The notes: generated by a model not told the origin, from the letters alone. DNA of 64,000 bases from Tumebacillus lacus (GCF_026410385.1 NZ_JAPMLT010000001.1:776244-840243), one strand, 5' to 3'; positions 7,518-17,268 are shown, counted from the stretch's first letter. Made by a program: numbers and translations.

Positions 7518-7735
7518 CTATCCTACCGCGGCAACATCCGAAGCTAGACGGATGCTCTGCTCATTGAGATGAGACATTGAGACATCGATTCACAACAGGC
7601 ATGGTCACTGGAGCCATATGGTCGCACGAGAGGTAGGGCTTGCGACGTTTCGAAGGACATATACAGCGACTGTCTAGTTTCACCACTTTCCAGCAAATAA
7701 ACCCAAAGCCAAGGGCCGACGCCCTTGGCTTTTTT
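7518..7735 (+). ncRNA. Candidate structured small RNA, about 215 nt
   Basis: The gap between aldehyde dehydrogenase and the convergent PH-domain gene holds a promoter, no credible reading frame, and a strong terminator, so a free-standing RNA is likely. Visible helices: CATCCG/CGGATG (7536-7555), CTCAT-TGAG-ATGAG (7560-7573), and GTCGCA/TGCGAC (7621-7646). The 14-nt loop of the last contains GGTAGG (7632-7637), complementary to CCTACC at the 5' end (7522-7527), which predicts a pseudoknot. A further ACAG-CGA-CTGT hairpin precedes the terminator. I do not recognise the family: it lacks the core motifs of tmRNA, SRP RNA, RNase P and common riboswitches. 6S RNA cannot be ruled out by eye. Confidence 0.55.
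7707..7735 (+). terminator. Terminator of the candidate ncRNA
   Basis: AGCCAAGGGC (7707-7716) pairs perfectly with GCCCTTGGCT (7721-7730) and is followed by a run of T. Confidence 0.85.
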
Positions 7736-7760
7736 GCGCGTTCGATCATGTCCTCCTGAT

Positions 7761-7788
7761 AAAAAAGAACGGCACAGCGGCCGTTCTC
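7761..7788 (-). terminator. Terminator of the PH-domain gene
   Basis: AGAACGG (7766-7772) pairs with CCGTTCT (7781-7787); on the minus strand six T follow. It lies 23 bases after the PH-domain gene. Confidence 0.8.
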
Positions 7789-7810
7789 CGTCATCGCTTT
7801 TTCGATCCGC

Positions 7811-8185
7811 CTACCCCAGAACGTACTCCGCCAACACGCTCTGCAGTTCGTAGATGTTCAAGCTCTTATTGAAAGTCTTCTCCAACATTGCACCGCCGGA
7901 GATCCAGATCTTCAGCTCCGCCTCGTAATCAAACGTGCCGGCCGTCTCGATGGAAAAATGCGTGATGCTTTTATACGGGATCGAGTGCAGTTCCATCTTT
8001 TTCCCGGTGATGCCTTGCTTGTCGACGAGGATCAGGCGTTTGTTCGTGAAAATGAACAGATCGCGCACCAGTTTGTACGCTTTTTCCACCGTCTCCGTCG
8101 AGGACAGGATATGTCCGAACTCCTTCTGCACGTCGCCCAGATTGAGCTCCGAAGCGTTGCCCATCAATCCGTCAAGAAACCCCAT
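7811..8185 (-). CDS. Bacterial PH-domain protein
   Basis: 124-aa soluble protein matching the bacterial PH domain family (bPH_1). Features: SSTETVEKAYKLVRDLFIFT, then TNKRLILVDKQGITGKKMEL and PYKSITHFSIETAGTF, the usual strand pattern of these small proteins. No enzyme motif or membrane segment. Biochemical role unknown; relatives form ring-like oligomers. Monocistronic with its own ribosome site (GAGGGGG) and terminator. Confidence 0.85.
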   Translation of the reverse strand: MGFLDGLMGNASELNLGDVQKEFGHILSSTETVEKAYKLVRDLFIFTNKRLILVDKQGITGKKMELHSIPYKSITHFSIETAGTFDYEAELKIWISGGAMLEKTFNKSLNIYELQSVLAEYVLG

Positions 8186-8367
8186 TTGTACGTCCCCCTC
8201 TGTTGTCGAGATCAGACCGAATCACCCTAATTATACAAGTTTTTACATCCATTCTCAATCCTGCTTGTCCGACGAGACCCGCCGTTTACACATTGCACTT
8301 TCACTCCGTCTCCTGTACTCTGAAATCATATTACATATCCTGACAACCATTAAAGGAGCGAAATCCC

Positions 8368-9387
8368 ATGACGAAAATCAATCGCCAATATTTCCTCACC
8401 GAATTCCCGAAAGGCATGCCGACTGAGGAGACCTTCCGCCTTGTTGAGACCACGACACCGGAGTTGGAAGAAGGTCAAGTGCTCGTCCGCACCGTCTACC
8501 TCTCCGTCGACCCGTATATGCGCGGCCGGATGAGCGGTGTCAAGACTTACATCGACCCGTTTACGCTGGATCGCCCGCTGACCGGCGGTGTCGTCGGCCA
8601 GGTGGAAGCATCGAAAGACGCCAACTTTGAGGTCGGCGAGATCGTCGCCGGCCTGCTCGACTGGGCGGACTACACCGTCGCCAGTGGCAAGCACCTGAAA
8701 AAAGTCCCGGCCTTCCTCAAACCGGTCTCCGCCGCACTCGGCGTCGCCGGCATGCCGGGCTGCACCGCGTACTTCGGCTTGCTCGACATCGGCCAGCCGA
8801 AAGAAGGCGAGACGGTCGTCGTCTCCGGCGCAGCAGGCGCTGTCGGCACCGTCGTCGGCCAGATCGCCAAGATCAAAGGCTGCCGTGTCGTCGGCATCGC
8901 AGGCGGCCCGGACAAAGTCGCCTACCTGCGCGACGAACTCGGCTTCGATGAAGTCATCGACTACAAAGCGGGCGACCTGCGCGAGGCGCTCCAAGCCGCC
9001 TGCCCGAACGGCGTCGACATCTACTTTGACAACGTCGGCGGCACGATCTCCGACGAAGTGATGCGCCTGATCAACTTCCACGCCCGGATCATCCTCTGCG
9101 GCCAGATCGCCGACTACAACCTCGAAAAACCGGAACAAGGCCCGCGCCACTTCGGCCAACTGCTGGTGAAAAGCGCGATGGCAAAAGGCTTCATCGTCAG
9201 CAACTACAACGACCGCATGCTCGAAGGGATCACCCAAATCGGCCAATGGCTCGGCGAAGGCAAGCTGAAATTCCGCGAGACGATCACCGAAGGCCTGGAA
9301 AACACCCCGCAGGCGTTCCTCGGCCTCTTCCGCGGCGAAAACACCGGCAAAATGCTGGTGAAAGTGTCTGACGTGCAAGGTCAATAA
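8368..9387 (+). CDS. NADP-dependent medium-chain oxidoreductase (CurA/YfmJ-like)
   Basis: 339-aa zinc-free MDR-superfamily reductase of the leukotriene B4 12-hydroxydehydrogenase group (Escherichia coli CurA, Bacillus YfmJ). Motifs: VDPYMRGRMSG near residue 50, the nucleotide-binding segment VVSGAAGAVGTVVGQIAK and DIYFDNVGG. These enzymes reduce the C=C bond of alpha,beta-unsaturated ketones or aldehydes with NADPH, so detoxification is the likely role. AAAGGAG precedes the ATG. Monocistronic, with a terminator 17 bases downstream. Confidence 0.9.
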   Translation: MTKINRQYFLTEFPKGMPTEETFRLVETTTPELEEGQVLVRTVYLSVDPYMRGRMSGVKTYIDPFTLDRPLTGGVVGQVEASKDANFEVGEIVAGLLDWADYTVASGKHLKKVPAFLKPVSAALGVAGMPGCTAYFGLLDIGQPKEGETVVVSGAAGAVGTVVGQIAKIKGCRVVGIAGGPDKVAYLRDELGFDEVIDYKAGDLREALQAACPNGVDIYFDNVGGTISDEVMRLINFHARIILCGQIADYNLEKPEQGPRHFGQLLVKSAMAKGFIVSNYNDRMLEGITQIGQWLGEGKLKFRETITEGLENTPQAFLGLFRGENTGKMLVKVSDVQGQ

Positions 9388-9403
9388 CGATAACATAAAA
9401 ACG

Positions 9404-9443
9404 AAAACAGCTGCCCCTTTCACAGGAGGTAGCTGTTTTTTCG
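9404..9443 (+). terminator. Terminator after the oxidoreductase gene
   Basis: AAAACAGCT (9404-9412) pairs with AGCTGTTTT (9431-9439), followed by T. Confidence 0.8.
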
Positions 9444-9492
9444 TGCAATTGTTATAATATGGGATAAACTTCGAAAGTGAGACTCCCGCTAT

Positions 9493-10284
9493 ATGTACCC
9501 ACCAACAATCCAACAACTCCTCACATCCGCCATCGCCAACCGCAACCGCTACTCTCTCACCCTCGGCACCCACACCGCCCATGACGGCGACGACCTTAAG
9601 TGGGTCTACACCGGCACCCCGGTGCTCAACACCATCTTTGCCCCGCAGCTCGCGGCCGACAGAGCCGAAGCCACCGTTAAAGATGCCATCGACCAGTTCC
9701 GTCAACGCGGCGTGACACCCGCTATCATCTTAAGCCCCCTCTCGCAACCAACCGACCTTGGCGACCGCTTGCAAAAATGGGGCTATGTAAAAGCTTTCGA
9801 CTTCCAAGGCATGTACCTCGACCTCTCACAACTGAATGCCTCCACCATGCCGCCGACCGGCTTCGAACTCCGCGAGATCACCACCCCCGCCGCCCTCGCC
9901 CTCTGGGCCGACACCTGCTGCAAAGGCTTCGAAATCCCGGCCGACCTGCACGAAGTATTCGACCGGATCATGATCCAATCGGCTACCCTCGACCCCGAGA
10001 ACGCCCCCTACCGCCACTACCTCGGCTTCTCCGAGAGCAAGCCCGTCTCCACCATCTGCACCATCCCCTCCGACGGCGTCCTCGGCGTGTATTGGGTCGC
10101 CACCACCCCCGAAGCTCGTCGAAAGGGCATCGCAGCAGCCACGATGACAGCCGTCCTAGAACAAGCCCGCGAGGAAGGCCACACCCACGCCACCCTCCAA
10201 TCCACCGACATCGGGCACAATTTCTACAAACACCTCGGCTTCCAAGACCTCTATCTGGAATCCGTGTACGAGTGGCGACCCTAA
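9493..10284 (+). CDS. GNAT-family N-acetyltransferase
   Basis: 263-aa acetyl-CoA-dependent acyltransferase. The GNAT fold is C-terminal (about 125-260): acetyl-CoA-binding motif A appears as GVYWVATTPEARRKGIAAAT, and the last strand as HNFYKHLGFQDLYLESVYEW. The N-terminal 120 residues carry no clear motif. Substrate unknown. A TATAAT at 9453-9458 is the likely -10. The ribosome site is weak (GTGAG about 12 bases before ATG). Codon use is strongly C-ending, as in the preceding gene. Confidence 0.85.
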   Translation: MYPPTIQQLLTSAIANRNRYSLTLGTHTAHDGDDLKWVYTGTPVLNTIFAPQLAADRAEATVKDAIDQFRQRGVTPAIILSPLSQPTDLGDRLQKWGYVKAFDFQGMYLDLSQLNASTMPPTGFELREITTPAALALWADTCCKGFEIPADLHEVFDRIMIQSATLDPENAPYRHYLGFSESKPVSTICTIPSDGVLGVYWVATTPEARRKGIAAATMTAVLEQAREEGHTHATLQSTDIGHNFYKHLGFQDLYLESVYEWRP

Positions 10285-10290
10285 CAAAAA

Positions 10291-10395
10291 GGCAGGGGTC
10301 TCCCCCTGTCCTTGATCCTCTTTACCCGGCGTTTTCTTCCTTCCAAATGATTCATGATCATAGCAAGAGGAGATAGCCCAATAGCTATCTCCTCT
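10291..10395. terminator. Two hairpins between convergent acetyltransferase and dacF
   Basis: The first hairpin is GGCAGGGG with CCCCTGTCC (10291-10312). The second is perfect: 11 bp, AGAGGAGATAG (10366-10376) with CTATCTCCTCT (10385-10395). Neither has a clean T-run, so termination efficiency is uncertain. Confidence 0.5.
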
Positions 10396-10409
10396 GTCCC
10401 AAAAATCTA

Positions 10410-11624
10410 TCACTCCCCAAACGTCATCCACTTCTCCACGGTCCGCTTGAACAACTCCCACATATTCGCTTCCCCTACGTCCACGCCCGCGACCAGATCC
10501 ACTTTGGCGACTTCCTTCTCGCCTTGCTTCACGGTCACTTGGCCGATGACTTGGCCCTTCTTGACCGGGGCTTTGATGTCTTCTTTCAGGGCGACGAGCT
10601 TTTGGTACGCCTCTTTCTTCTCGCCCTTCTTCATCAGGATGCCGACGGTGTCGTTTGCCACCAGCGGCAGTTCCGCGATCTTGCCTTTGTCGATCTTCAC
10701 TTTCTCGACGACTTCGCCTTGTTTGTACAGGACTTCCGATTTGTAGTTGGCAAATCCGTAGTCCATCATCTGCGAGATTTCGGCGTTACGAGTCGGCGAG
10801 GTCGGTTCGCCCATAACCACAGCCACCAGACGGAATCCGTTGCGCTCTGCGGTAGCGGACAGGCAGTATTTCGCTTCTGCCGTGTAGCCGGTTTTCAGGC
10901 CGTCCATGCCGTTGTAGAACTTGACCAGTTTGTTGGTGTTGACGAGCCAGAACGGTTTCGCGCTGCTTTTGCGAAGGTGGTCTTCGTAGACAGCAGTATA
11001 TTTCGTCACACCCTCATGCTTGAGCAGTTCGCGGGACATGATGGCGAGATCGTGCGCCGACGTATAGTGGTTGTCCGTCGGCAGGCCGTTCACATTGTTG
11101 AAATGCGTATCCGCGCAGCCGAGCTCTTGGGCGCGTTTGTTCATCATCGCGACGAACTCCTGCTCCGAGCCCGCGATATGCTCCGCGACAGCCACCGCTG
11201 CGTCGTTGGCGGAGGCGACGGCGATGCCTTTGAACATCTCGTCCAAGGTCATCTCCTCCCCCGGCTCCAGGAAGATCTGGGAGCCGCCCATCGAGGCTGC
11301 GTATTCGCTGGTGCGGATCTTGTCTTCGAACTTCACTTTACCGTCCTTGACAGCGTCCATGATCAGGAGCATGGTCATGACTTTGGTCACCGAGGCGGGC
11401 GGCAGTTTTTCGTGGCTGTTTTTCTCAAATAAAACGGTGCCGGTCGCCGCATCCAGCAGGATCGCGGAGCCGGCTTCTTTGGCGAGGGCGGCTGGTTGGG
11501 CTTGCGGAGCGTCCGGTTTTTTCGCGTCTTTTTCCGCGAGTGCCGGGGCGGATGGCCCAAAAATAAGAGCGGTGGCGCAGACGACTGCGGCCGTATTGAA
11601 GAACGATTTTTTCAACAAGGACAT
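10410..11624 (-). CDS. dacF: D-alanyl-D-alanine carboxypeptidase (PBP5/DacF type)
   Basis: 404-aa low-molecular-mass penicillin-binding protein that trims the terminal D-Ala of peptidoglycan stem peptides outside the membrane. A signal peptide (about 1-30, ending PALAEKD) is followed by an S11 transpeptidase fold with SVTK (nucleophile S78, K81), SAN, and KTG in MDGLKTGYT. A C-terminal PBP5 domain and terminal amphipathic helix complete it. In Bacillus, dacF follows this same set of nucleoside genes before spoIIA, which supports the DacF assignment; PBP5 (DacA) is the alternative. GGAGGG precedes the ATG. Confidence 0.9.
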   Translation of the reverse strand: MSLLKKSFFNTAAVVCATALIFGPSAPALAEKDAKKPDAPQAQPAALAKEAGSAILLDAATGTVLFEKNSHEKLPPASVTKVMTMLLIMDAVKDGKVKFEDKIRTSEYAASMGGSQIFLEPGEEMTLDEMFKGIAVASANDAAVAVAEHIAGSEQEFVAMMNKRAQELGCADTHFNNVNGLPTDNHYTSAHDLAIMSRELLKHEGVTKYTAVYEDHLRKSSAKPFWLVNTNKLVKFYNGMDGLKTGYTAEAKYCLSATAERNGFRLVAVVMGEPTSPTRNAEISQMMDYGFANYKSEVLYKQGEVVEKVKIDKGKIAELPLVANDTVGILMKKGEKKEAYQKLVALKEDIKAPVKKGQVIGQVTVKQGEKEVAKVDLVAGVDVGEANMWELFKRTVEKWMTFGE

Positions 11625-11703
11625 AGGAAACCCTCCTGAAAGTTGATCACGCTTGTGCTAGTACCTGTAGGATGCTTCCAGTCGAGGTTTTTTATTACAA
11701 GAC

Positions 11704-11733
11704 AAAAAAGAAAAACCCCTCCGGCCGGAGGGG
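11704..11733 (-). terminator. Terminator after DUF1540 gene
   Basis: A perfect palindrome of nine base pairs, CCCCTCCGG/CCGGAGGGG (11716-11733), is followed on the minus strand by a T-rich run. Confidence 0.85.
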
Positions 11734-11739
11734 ATGTTC

Positions 11740-11955
11740 TTAGTGCTGCGCGTCATGACGCTCGCGGTACTCTTCTTTGCTGAGTCCGGAAGCGGCGCGA
11801 TAATGATCTTTATAATCAAAGGTCCCACACATGGTTCCTTTGTTGGTGCCGACGACATCGTTCCCGTTCGACGTGACTTCGATCTCGTCCGCTTTGCATG
11901 CTTTCTCCGCGTTATGAACGCACTCTTCCACCATGCATTTTACTCCTGCCGGCAT
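11740..11955 (-). CDS. DUF1540 domain protein
   Basis: 71-aa protein with the cysteine pattern of DUF1540: VKCMVEECVHNAEKACKADEI, then TMCGTFDYK. The four cysteines suggest a small metal-binding or disulphide-stabilised fold, common in spore-formers, of unknown function. It lies after pdp with its own ribosome site (GGGGGTGAG) and a strong terminator. Confidence 0.85.
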   Translation of the reverse strand: MPAGVKCMVEECVHNAEKACKADEIEVTSNGNDVVGTNKGTMCGTFDYKDHYRAASGLSKEEYRERHDAQH

Positions 11956-12026
11956 ATGTACTCACCCCCTATGGGGCTATTGTTGCCAGCGTTTGGACGG
12001 CATATACCGCAATCTCCCTTGCCTTC

Positions 12027-13355
12027 CTAAACAAACCGCTCCACGCCGTCGCGGGTGACGACGCCGTAGATCAGGGTCGGCTGGACGGGAGCCTTCTCAG
12101 CGATCTCGTAGGCGGCGGTCAGGCGCTGCTGCACTTCGGCCAGTCGGCTCTCGTCGCCGACGTGCAAAGTGACGAGCGACTCGCCCGCTTCGACGCGGTC
12201 GCCGACTTTTTTGCGCAGGACGAGGCCGACGGCGAGGTCGATCTCCGACTCTTTGGTCTCGCGCCCCGCACCGAGCAGCATGGCGCAGGTGCCGACTTCT
12301 TCCGCGTGGATGCGGGTGACGTATCCGGCGCGGTCTGCGGGGAGCTCGACAGTCTTTTGCGCCTGCGGGAGAAGCTTCGGGTCGTCCGCGACGGCCGGAT
12401 CGGCTCCCTGCGCCTTCAGGAAGCGTCGGAACGTGTCGAGGGCATGCCCTTGCTCCAGCGACTCGGTGAGCTTCTGACGAGCCTCCGCCGCGTCTTTGGC
12501 GACGCCTGCCGCGACGACCATGTACGAGCCGAGCACAAGGCACAGTTCGGTCAGGTCGGCCGGGCCTTGGCCGCGCAGGGTGTCGATCGCTTCTTGCACC
12601 TCCAGCGCGTTGCCGACGGCGTATCCGAGCGGCTGCTCCATGTCGGAGATGACGGCGATCGTTTGGCGGCCGACCTCGTCGCCGATCTCAACCATCGCTT
12701 GGGCGAGGTCAAAGGAGCCGTCGAGCGTCTTCATAAAGGCGCCTTCGCCCGTTTTGACGTCGAGGACGATGGCGTTGGCACCGGCGGCGATCTTCTTCGA
12801 CATGATCGACGACGCGATCAACGGGATCGTATCGACAGTCGCCGTGACATCGCGCAGGGCGTACAGTTTTTTGTCTGCCGGGGCGATGCTGCCCGACTGC
12901 CCCATTAGCGCGGCTCCCAGCGTGTTGACGTTGTGAGCGAACTGCTCGGTGGTCAGCTCGATGGAGAAGCCTGGGATCGACTCCAATTTGTCAATCGTGC
13001 CGCCGGTGTGGCCGAGGCCGCGGCCGGACATTTTGGCGACCGGCACGCCGACAGACGCTACGAGCGGCAACAGCACCAGCGTGGTGGTGTCGCCGACGCC
13101 GCCGGTGGAGTGTTTGTCGACTTTGACGCCTTTGATCGCAGACAGGTCGATCTGATCGCCCGACGCCGCCATCGCCAGCGTCATGTGCGCGGTCTCCTGC
13201 GCGGTCATGCCCCGCAGGAAGATCGCCATGCACAGCGCCGACATTTGATAATCCGGGATGCGGCCGTCCGTAAATCCGGTGATGACAAATTCGATCTCTT
13301 CCTTTGTCAGCACCTCGCCGTCCCGTTTTTTGTGAATGATGTCATACATTCTCAT
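12027..13355 (-). CDS. pdp: Pyrimidine-nucleoside phosphorylase
   Basis: 442-aa cytosolic enzyme that phosphorolyses uridine, deoxyuridine and thymidine to the base and (deoxy)ribose-1-phosphate. The family signature [16 protein letters not shown] and the phosphate site [14 protein letters not shown] are present; length matches Bacillus Pdp (433 aa). The start overlaps the deoB stop by 4 bases (ATGA), so deoB and pdp form a coupled salvage pair: Pdp yields deoxyribose-1-phosphate and DeoB converts it to the 5-phosphate. Confidence 0.96.
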   Translation of the reverse strand: MRMYDIIHKKRDGEVLTKEEIEFVITGFTDGRIPDYQMSALCMAIFLRGMTAQETAHMTLAMAASGDQIDLSAIKGVKVDKHSTGGVGDTTTLVLLPLVASVGVPVAKMSGRGLGHTGGTIDKLESIPGFSIELTTEQFAHNVNTLGAALMGQSGSIAPADKKLYALRDVTATVDTIPLIASSIMSKKIAAGANAIVLDVKTGEGAFMKTLDGSFDLAQAMVEIGDEVGRQTIAVISDMEQPLGYAVGNALEVQEAIDTLRGQGPADLTELCLVLGSYMVVAAGVAKDAAEARQKLTESLEQGHALDTFRRFLKAQGADPAVADDPKLLPQAQKTVELPADRAGYVTRIHAEEVGTCAMLLGAGRETKESEIDLAVGLVLRKKVGDRVEAGESLVTLHVGDESRLAEVQQRLTAAYEIAEKAPVQPTLIYGVVTRDGVERFV

Positions 13356-14533
13356 GCGTTCGGCCCGATCTCTTTCAGGAAGGAAGTGCCGAGCGTGGTC
13401 GGTGCGTTCACGCCGAAGTTCTCGGAGAGCGTCGCGCCGATGTCGGCAAACGTGTCGCGGGTGCCGAGATCGACGTTGCCTTTGGCGTTTTTGCCGTAGA
13501 CGAGCAGCGGCACGTACTCGCGGGAGTGGTCGGTGCCAGGCGTCGTCGGGTCACAGCCGTGGTCGGCGGAGAGGATCAAGAGATCGTCTTCGCGCAGAGC
13601 ATCGAGGATCTCCGGCAGACGAGCGTCAAAGTCGCGGATCGACTGGGCAAATCCTTCCGGGTCGTTGCGGTGGCCGTACAGCGCGTCGAAATCGACGAGG
13701 TTGGCGAAGATGAGCCCTTTTTCCACGGTGCCCATCTGCTCGATGATCTTGTCGACGCCGTCCATGTTGCCTTCCGTGCCGACTTTGTCGTTGACGCCGG
13801 AGCCGCCGTAGATGTCGTAGATCTTGCCGATGCCCATCACGGTCAGGCCTTTTTCGTCCATTTCGTTGAGGACGGTGCGGCCGAAGTCGCGGGAGTAGTC
13901 GTGGCGGTTCGTGGTGCGTTTGTAGTCGCCGTTTGCGCCGATGAACGGACGCGCGATGACGCGTCCGACGGCGTGCTCGCCGACGAGCAGTTCACGGGCG
14001 ATCTTGCACATGTTGTACAGTTCTTCCAGCGGGATCACCTCTTCGTGAGCGGCGATCTGGAAGACGGAGTCTGCCGAGGTGTAGATGATCGGGTAGCCGG
14101 TGCGGACGTGTTCGTCGCCCAGTTCTTTGATAATCTCCGTGCCGGACGCCGGTTTGTTGCCGATCGTCTCGCGGCCGATGCGCGCTTCAAACGCGTCCAT
14201 CAGGTCGCGCGGGAATCCTTCCGGGTAGACCGGGAGCGGTTTGTCGAGCTTGACGCCCATCATCTCCCAGTGACCGTTGGTGGTGTCTTTGCCGGCCGAC
14301 TGCTCCGCCATGCGGCCGTAGGAGCCGATCGCGTCGATGTCGTTGGCGACGCCTTCGATGTTGTGGATTTTGCCGAGGCCGAGTTTTTCCAAGTTCGGCA
14401 CGCGCAGGCCGCCGACCGCCTTGGCGATGTTGGCGATGGTGTTGGAGCCTTGATCTCCATATTCAGCAGCGTCGTGACTTTCTCCGATGCCGCAGCTGTC
14501 CAGTACGATAAAGACAACGCGTTTGAACGCCAT
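13352..14533 (-). CDS. deoB: Phosphopentomutase
   Basis: 393-aa manganese-dependent mutase interconverting (deoxy)ribose-1-phosphate and 5-phosphate. Alkaline-phosphatase fold with metal-binding segment [16 protein letters not shown] at the N-terminus, [13 protein letters not shown] (catalytic threonine region) and [19 protein letters not shown] at the C-terminus. Length equals Bacillus Drm. It lies upstream of pdp and downstream of xerD, the same order as in Bacillus subtilis. GGAGG precedes the ATG. Confidence 0.97.
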   Translation of the reverse strand: MAFKRVVFIVLDSCGIGESHDAAEYGDQGSNTIANIAKAVGGLRVPNLEKLGLGKIHNIEGVANDIDAIGSYGRMAEQSAGKDTTNGHWEMMGVKLDKPLPVYPEGFPRDLMDAFEARIGRETIGNKPASGTEIIKELGDEHVRTGYPIIYTSADSVFQIAAHEEVIPLEELYNMCKIARELLVGEHAVGRVIARPFIGANGDYKRTTNRHDYSRDFGRTVLNEMDEKGLTVMGIGKIYDIYGGSGVNDKVGTEGNMDGVDKIIEQMGTVEKGLIFANLVDFDALYGHRNDPEGFAQSIRDFDARLPEILDALREDDLLILSADHGCDPTTPGTDHSREYVPLLVYGKNAKGNVDLGTRDTFADIGATLSENFGVNAPTTLGTSFLKEIGPNA

Positions 14534-14659
14534 AGTTGTATACCTCCGATTCAGGTGTGCTCTCTTCCTATTTTAGGGTATCTCTTTCCTGCCCATACCA
14601 TTAACTTACCTGAAAGGACAGATGTCTGACAACCCTTAAAACAGGATATGAACACAGAG

Positions 14660-14691
14660 AAAAGGTCCGGCTGCTGGTTGCCGGACCTTTT
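14660..14691. terminator. Terminator between xerD and deoB
   Basis: AAAAGGTCCGG (14660-14670) pairs perfectly with CCGGACCTTTT (14681-14691). A second hairpin, CGACCCACC with GGTGGGTCG (about 14751-14784), lies between it and xerD. The roughly 280-base gap otherwise holds only the deoB leader. Confidence 0.7.
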
Positions 14692-14810
14692 CCACTAGGG
14701 GGATTGGGGGATTTCAGGATGAAACAGATTGATTAGCTGTGCTATACAGTACGACCCACCGCCTGCGAATGTGGGGGTGGGTCGAAAACATTTTTATAAA
14801 AAGATGAGAG

Positions 14811-15698
14811 CTAGGCGCGCGGGTGAGCCTTGGCGTAGACTTCTTTGAGCCGCGACTTGGTCAGATGGGTGTAGATCTGGGTCGTCGAGATGTCGGCGTG
14901 GCCGAGCATCTCCTGCACGGCGCGCAGGTCAGCGCCGTTTTCCAGCAGATGCGTGGCAAACGAATGCCGAAGCGTATGCGGTGTGATCTCTTTGCTGATC
15001 GCCGCCGCCATCGCGTATTTTTTAATGATCTTCCAAAAACCTTGGCGCGAGAGACGCTGGCCGTGGTGATTCAAAAACAACGACTCTTCCGACTGGTCGC
15101 GCAACAGCTTGTTTCGGGAGCGCATCACGTAGTCGCTGACCGATTTCAAGGCGACCGACCCGAGCGGGATGATCCGCTCTTTGGAGCCTTTGCCGTAGCA
15201 TTTGAGGAAGCCCATGTTCAGGTTGACATCGGAGCAGTTGAGCGACACGAGTTCGGAGACGCGAATCCCGGTTGCATAGAGCAATTCAAGCATCGCTTTG
15301 TCCCGAATCCCTGCGACTGTGCCGTAGTCCGGTCCATCAAGCAACGCCTCCACTTCCTGCACGGAGAGCACCTTCGGCAAACGTTTTTCGATTTTCGGCG
15401 ACTCAAGGTTGGTCGTCGGATCTTGGTCGATCATCCCGTCGCGCAGCAAAAAGCCGTAAAAAGCCCGCATGCTGGCCAGGTTGCGAGAGATCGTCGAGGT
15501 CGCTCTCCCCCTGCGCTGCAGGTCGGCCAAATACGCGATCAGGTTGGCACGCCGCGTCTGGTTCAGATCGTGGATTTCATTTTTCTCCAAAAAGCCGACG
15601 TACTGGACCAGGTCGCGCTGATAAGATTCCAGCGTGTTGTGGGCGAGCCCTCTTTCAACGGCCAGATAATGAATAAAACGTTCGATCAGCTTGTCCAT
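14811..15698 (-). CDS. xerD: Site-specific tyrosine recombinase XerD
   Basis: 295-aa recombinase that acts with XerC at dif to resolve chromosome dimers. N-terminal SAM-like core-binding domain (about 1-85); catalytic domain with ATGIRVSEL (first Arg), the beta-hairpin lysine in CYGKGSKERIIP, HTLRHSFATHLLENGADLR, GHADIS and nucleophile Tyr in TQIYTHL. The ATG at 15698 is chosen: AAAGGAG lies upstream, and family members begin MDxxIxxF. The upstream extension to 15776 is rejected. Sits between yqzK and deoB as in Bacillus. Confidence 0.96.
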   Translation of the reverse strand: MDKLIERFIHYLAVERGLAHNTLESYQRDLVQYVGFLEKNEIHDLNQTRRANLIAYLADLQRRGRATSTISRNLASMRAFYGFLLRDGMIDQDPTTNLESPKIEKRLPKVLSVQEVEALLDGPDYGTVAGIRDKAMLELLYATGIRVSELVSLNCSDVNLNMGFLKCYGKGSKERIIPLGSVALKSVSDYVMRSRNKLLRDQSEESLFLNHHGQRLSRQGFWKIIKKYAMAAAISKEITPHTLRHSFATHLLENGADLRAVQEMLGHADISTTQIYTHLTKSRLKEVYAKAHPRA

Positions 15699-15791
15699 GC
15701 AACAGACTCCTTTTGCCCATGCTTTCCACTGCCTCAAATTTCGGCAACGTACTGTGAAATTCCTGCAATCGGGCAAAAGTTATCGTTGTGA

Positions 15792-16040
15792 CTATTCACC
15801 AATTTGGTAAAAGACTGCAAGCCTTGCCAACAGTTCGTCCCACAAGGCGTGCGGACCCGCGCCGACTTCTGTGCTGACTTTGACCGCGTCGCCGCCGATC
15901 GGCTCTTTGTATTTGTTGGTCGTCGGCTGGATCATGTCCTGCACGATGCCCAGCAGTTTGAAACAGATGAAACTGAACAGCACGACAAATACGATCATCC
16001 GGCAAAACCGCGACACTTGCCGCAGCGATACGATCATCAC
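15792..16040 (-). CDS. yqzK: YqzK-like membrane protein (DUF4227)
   Basis: 82-aa protein with one N-terminal membrane segment (about 14-33, IVFVVLFSFICFKLLGIV) and a short hydrophilic tail. Size, topology and position just upstream of xerD match Bacillus YqzK of the DUF4227 family. Function unknown. GGAAGGGGAG lies before the ATG. Confidence 0.85.
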   Translation of the reverse strand: MMIVSLRQVSRFCRMIVFVVLFSFICFKLLGIVQDMIQPTTNKYKEPIGGDAVKVSTEVGAGPHALWDELLARLAVFYQIGE

Positions 16041-16096
16041 GCTCTCCCCTTCCTCCGGGCTGTCCTCTTTTCCCTATAGGTATGACGGGCGAACGC

Positions 16097-16126
16097 AAAA
16101 AAGAAGGGCTCCGAGGAACCCTTCTC
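16097..16126 (-). terminator. Terminator of ald
   Basis: AGAAGGG (16102-16108) pairs with CCCTTCT (16119-16125); on the minus strand six T follow. Confidence 0.8.
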
Positions 16127-16152
16127 TGGAATGTACGGATGCAGCGGCGCGA

Positions 16153-17268
16153 TTAGATCGCGTTATGCAACTCGGTGAACTCGTAGCCGAGACCGGTCGC
16201 CACGCCTTCGTAGGTGATCTTGCCGTTGACGACGTTGACGCCTTTTGCGAGGGCCGCGTTGTCGAGGACCGCTTGACGCCAGCCTTTGTTCGCCAGTTGC
16301 AGCGCGTAGTCCATGGTGACGTTGGTCAGTGCCAGCGTCGAGGTGCGCGCCACTGCGCCCGGCATGTTGGCCACCGCGTAGTGGATGACGCCGTGCTTGA
16401 CATAGGTCGGCTCGGAGTGGGTGGTGACGCGGTCGATCGTCTCGATGGAGCCGCCTTGGTCGATCGCCACGTCGACGATGACAGAGCCCGGGGACATCTG
16501 CTGAACCATGTATTCCTTGACGAGCTTCGGAGCGCGCGCGCCCGGGATCAGGACAGCACCGATCAGCAGGTCTGCCTGACGCACCATCATCTCGATGTTG
16601 TAGGAGTTGGACATCAAGGTGCGCAGACGGCCGCCGAAGATGTCATCCAATTGACGCAGGCGGTTTTCGCTCTTGTCGATGATCGTGACGTTTGCACCCA
16701 TGCCGAGCGCCATTTTCGCTGCGTTGGTGCCGACGATGCCGCCGCCGATGATGACGACGTTGGCCGGCAGGACGCCCGGTACGCCGCCGAGCAGGATGCC
16801 TTTGCCGCCCCACGGCTTTTCGAGGAACTGTGCGCCGATCTGGACCGACATGCGGCCTGCGACTTCAGACATCGGGGTGAGCAGCGGCAGGGAACGATCC
16901 GGCAGCTGGATGGTTTCGTACGCGATGGCAACGACGTTTTTCTCAACCAGCGCCTTGGTCAGTTCCGGCTCCGGAGCGAGATGCAGATAGGTGAACAGGA
17001 TCAGGCCGTCGCGGAAATAGCCGTATTCCGGAGCCATCGGCTCTTTGACTTTCATGATCATGTCGGCCTTGCCCCAGACGTCTGCCGCGTTGTCGAGCAT
17101 GATCGCGCCTGCGCCCTTGTAATCTTCGTCGGTAAAGCCGCTGCCGATGCCGGCAGACGATTCGATGTATACTTCATGGCCTGCGAGCTTCAAAGCTTCG
17201 ACGCCGGCCGGGGTGATAGCAACGCGGTTTTCGTTGTTCTTAATTTCCTTCGGAATCCCTACGATCAT
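16153..17268 (-). CDS. ald: Alanine dehydrogenase
   Basis: 371-aa NAD-dependent enzyme deaminating L-alanine to pyruvate and ammonia, important for alanine catabolism and sporulation in bacilli. [20 protein letters not shown] is the family N-terminus; K75-region [12 protein letters not shown]96-region [13 protein letters not shown] and the nucleotide-binding [22 protein letters not shown] are intact. Length is standard. It interrupts the fur-yqzK-xerD order seen in Bacillus. A sigma-54-like promoter and TGCAA palindromes lie upstream, hinting at control by BkdR. Confidence 0.97.
   Translation of the reverse strand: MIVGIPKEIKNNENRVAITPAGVEALKLAGHEVYIESSAGIGSGFTDEDYKGAGAIMLDNAADVWGKADMIMKVKEPMAPEYGYFRDGLILFTYLHLAPEPELTKALVEKNVVAIAYETIQLPDRSLPLLTPMSEVAGRMSVQIGAQFLEKPWGGKGILLGGVPGVLPANVVIIGGGIVGTNAAKMALGMGANVTIIDKSENRLRQLDDIFGGRLRTLMSNSYNIEMMVRQADLLIGAVLIPGARAPKLVKEYMVQQMSPGSVIVDVAIDQGGSIETIDRVTTHSEPTYVKHGVIHYAVANMPGAVARTSTLALTNVTMDYALQLANKGWRQAVLDNAALAKGVNVVNGKITYEGVATGLGYEFTELHNAI

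Noticed and set aside
7518..7735. 6S RNA, raiA-motif RNA or a riboswitch as a firm identity for the small RNA
   Set aside because: No conserved core could be recognised by eye, and there is no downstream co-directional gene; left as an unidentified structured RNA.
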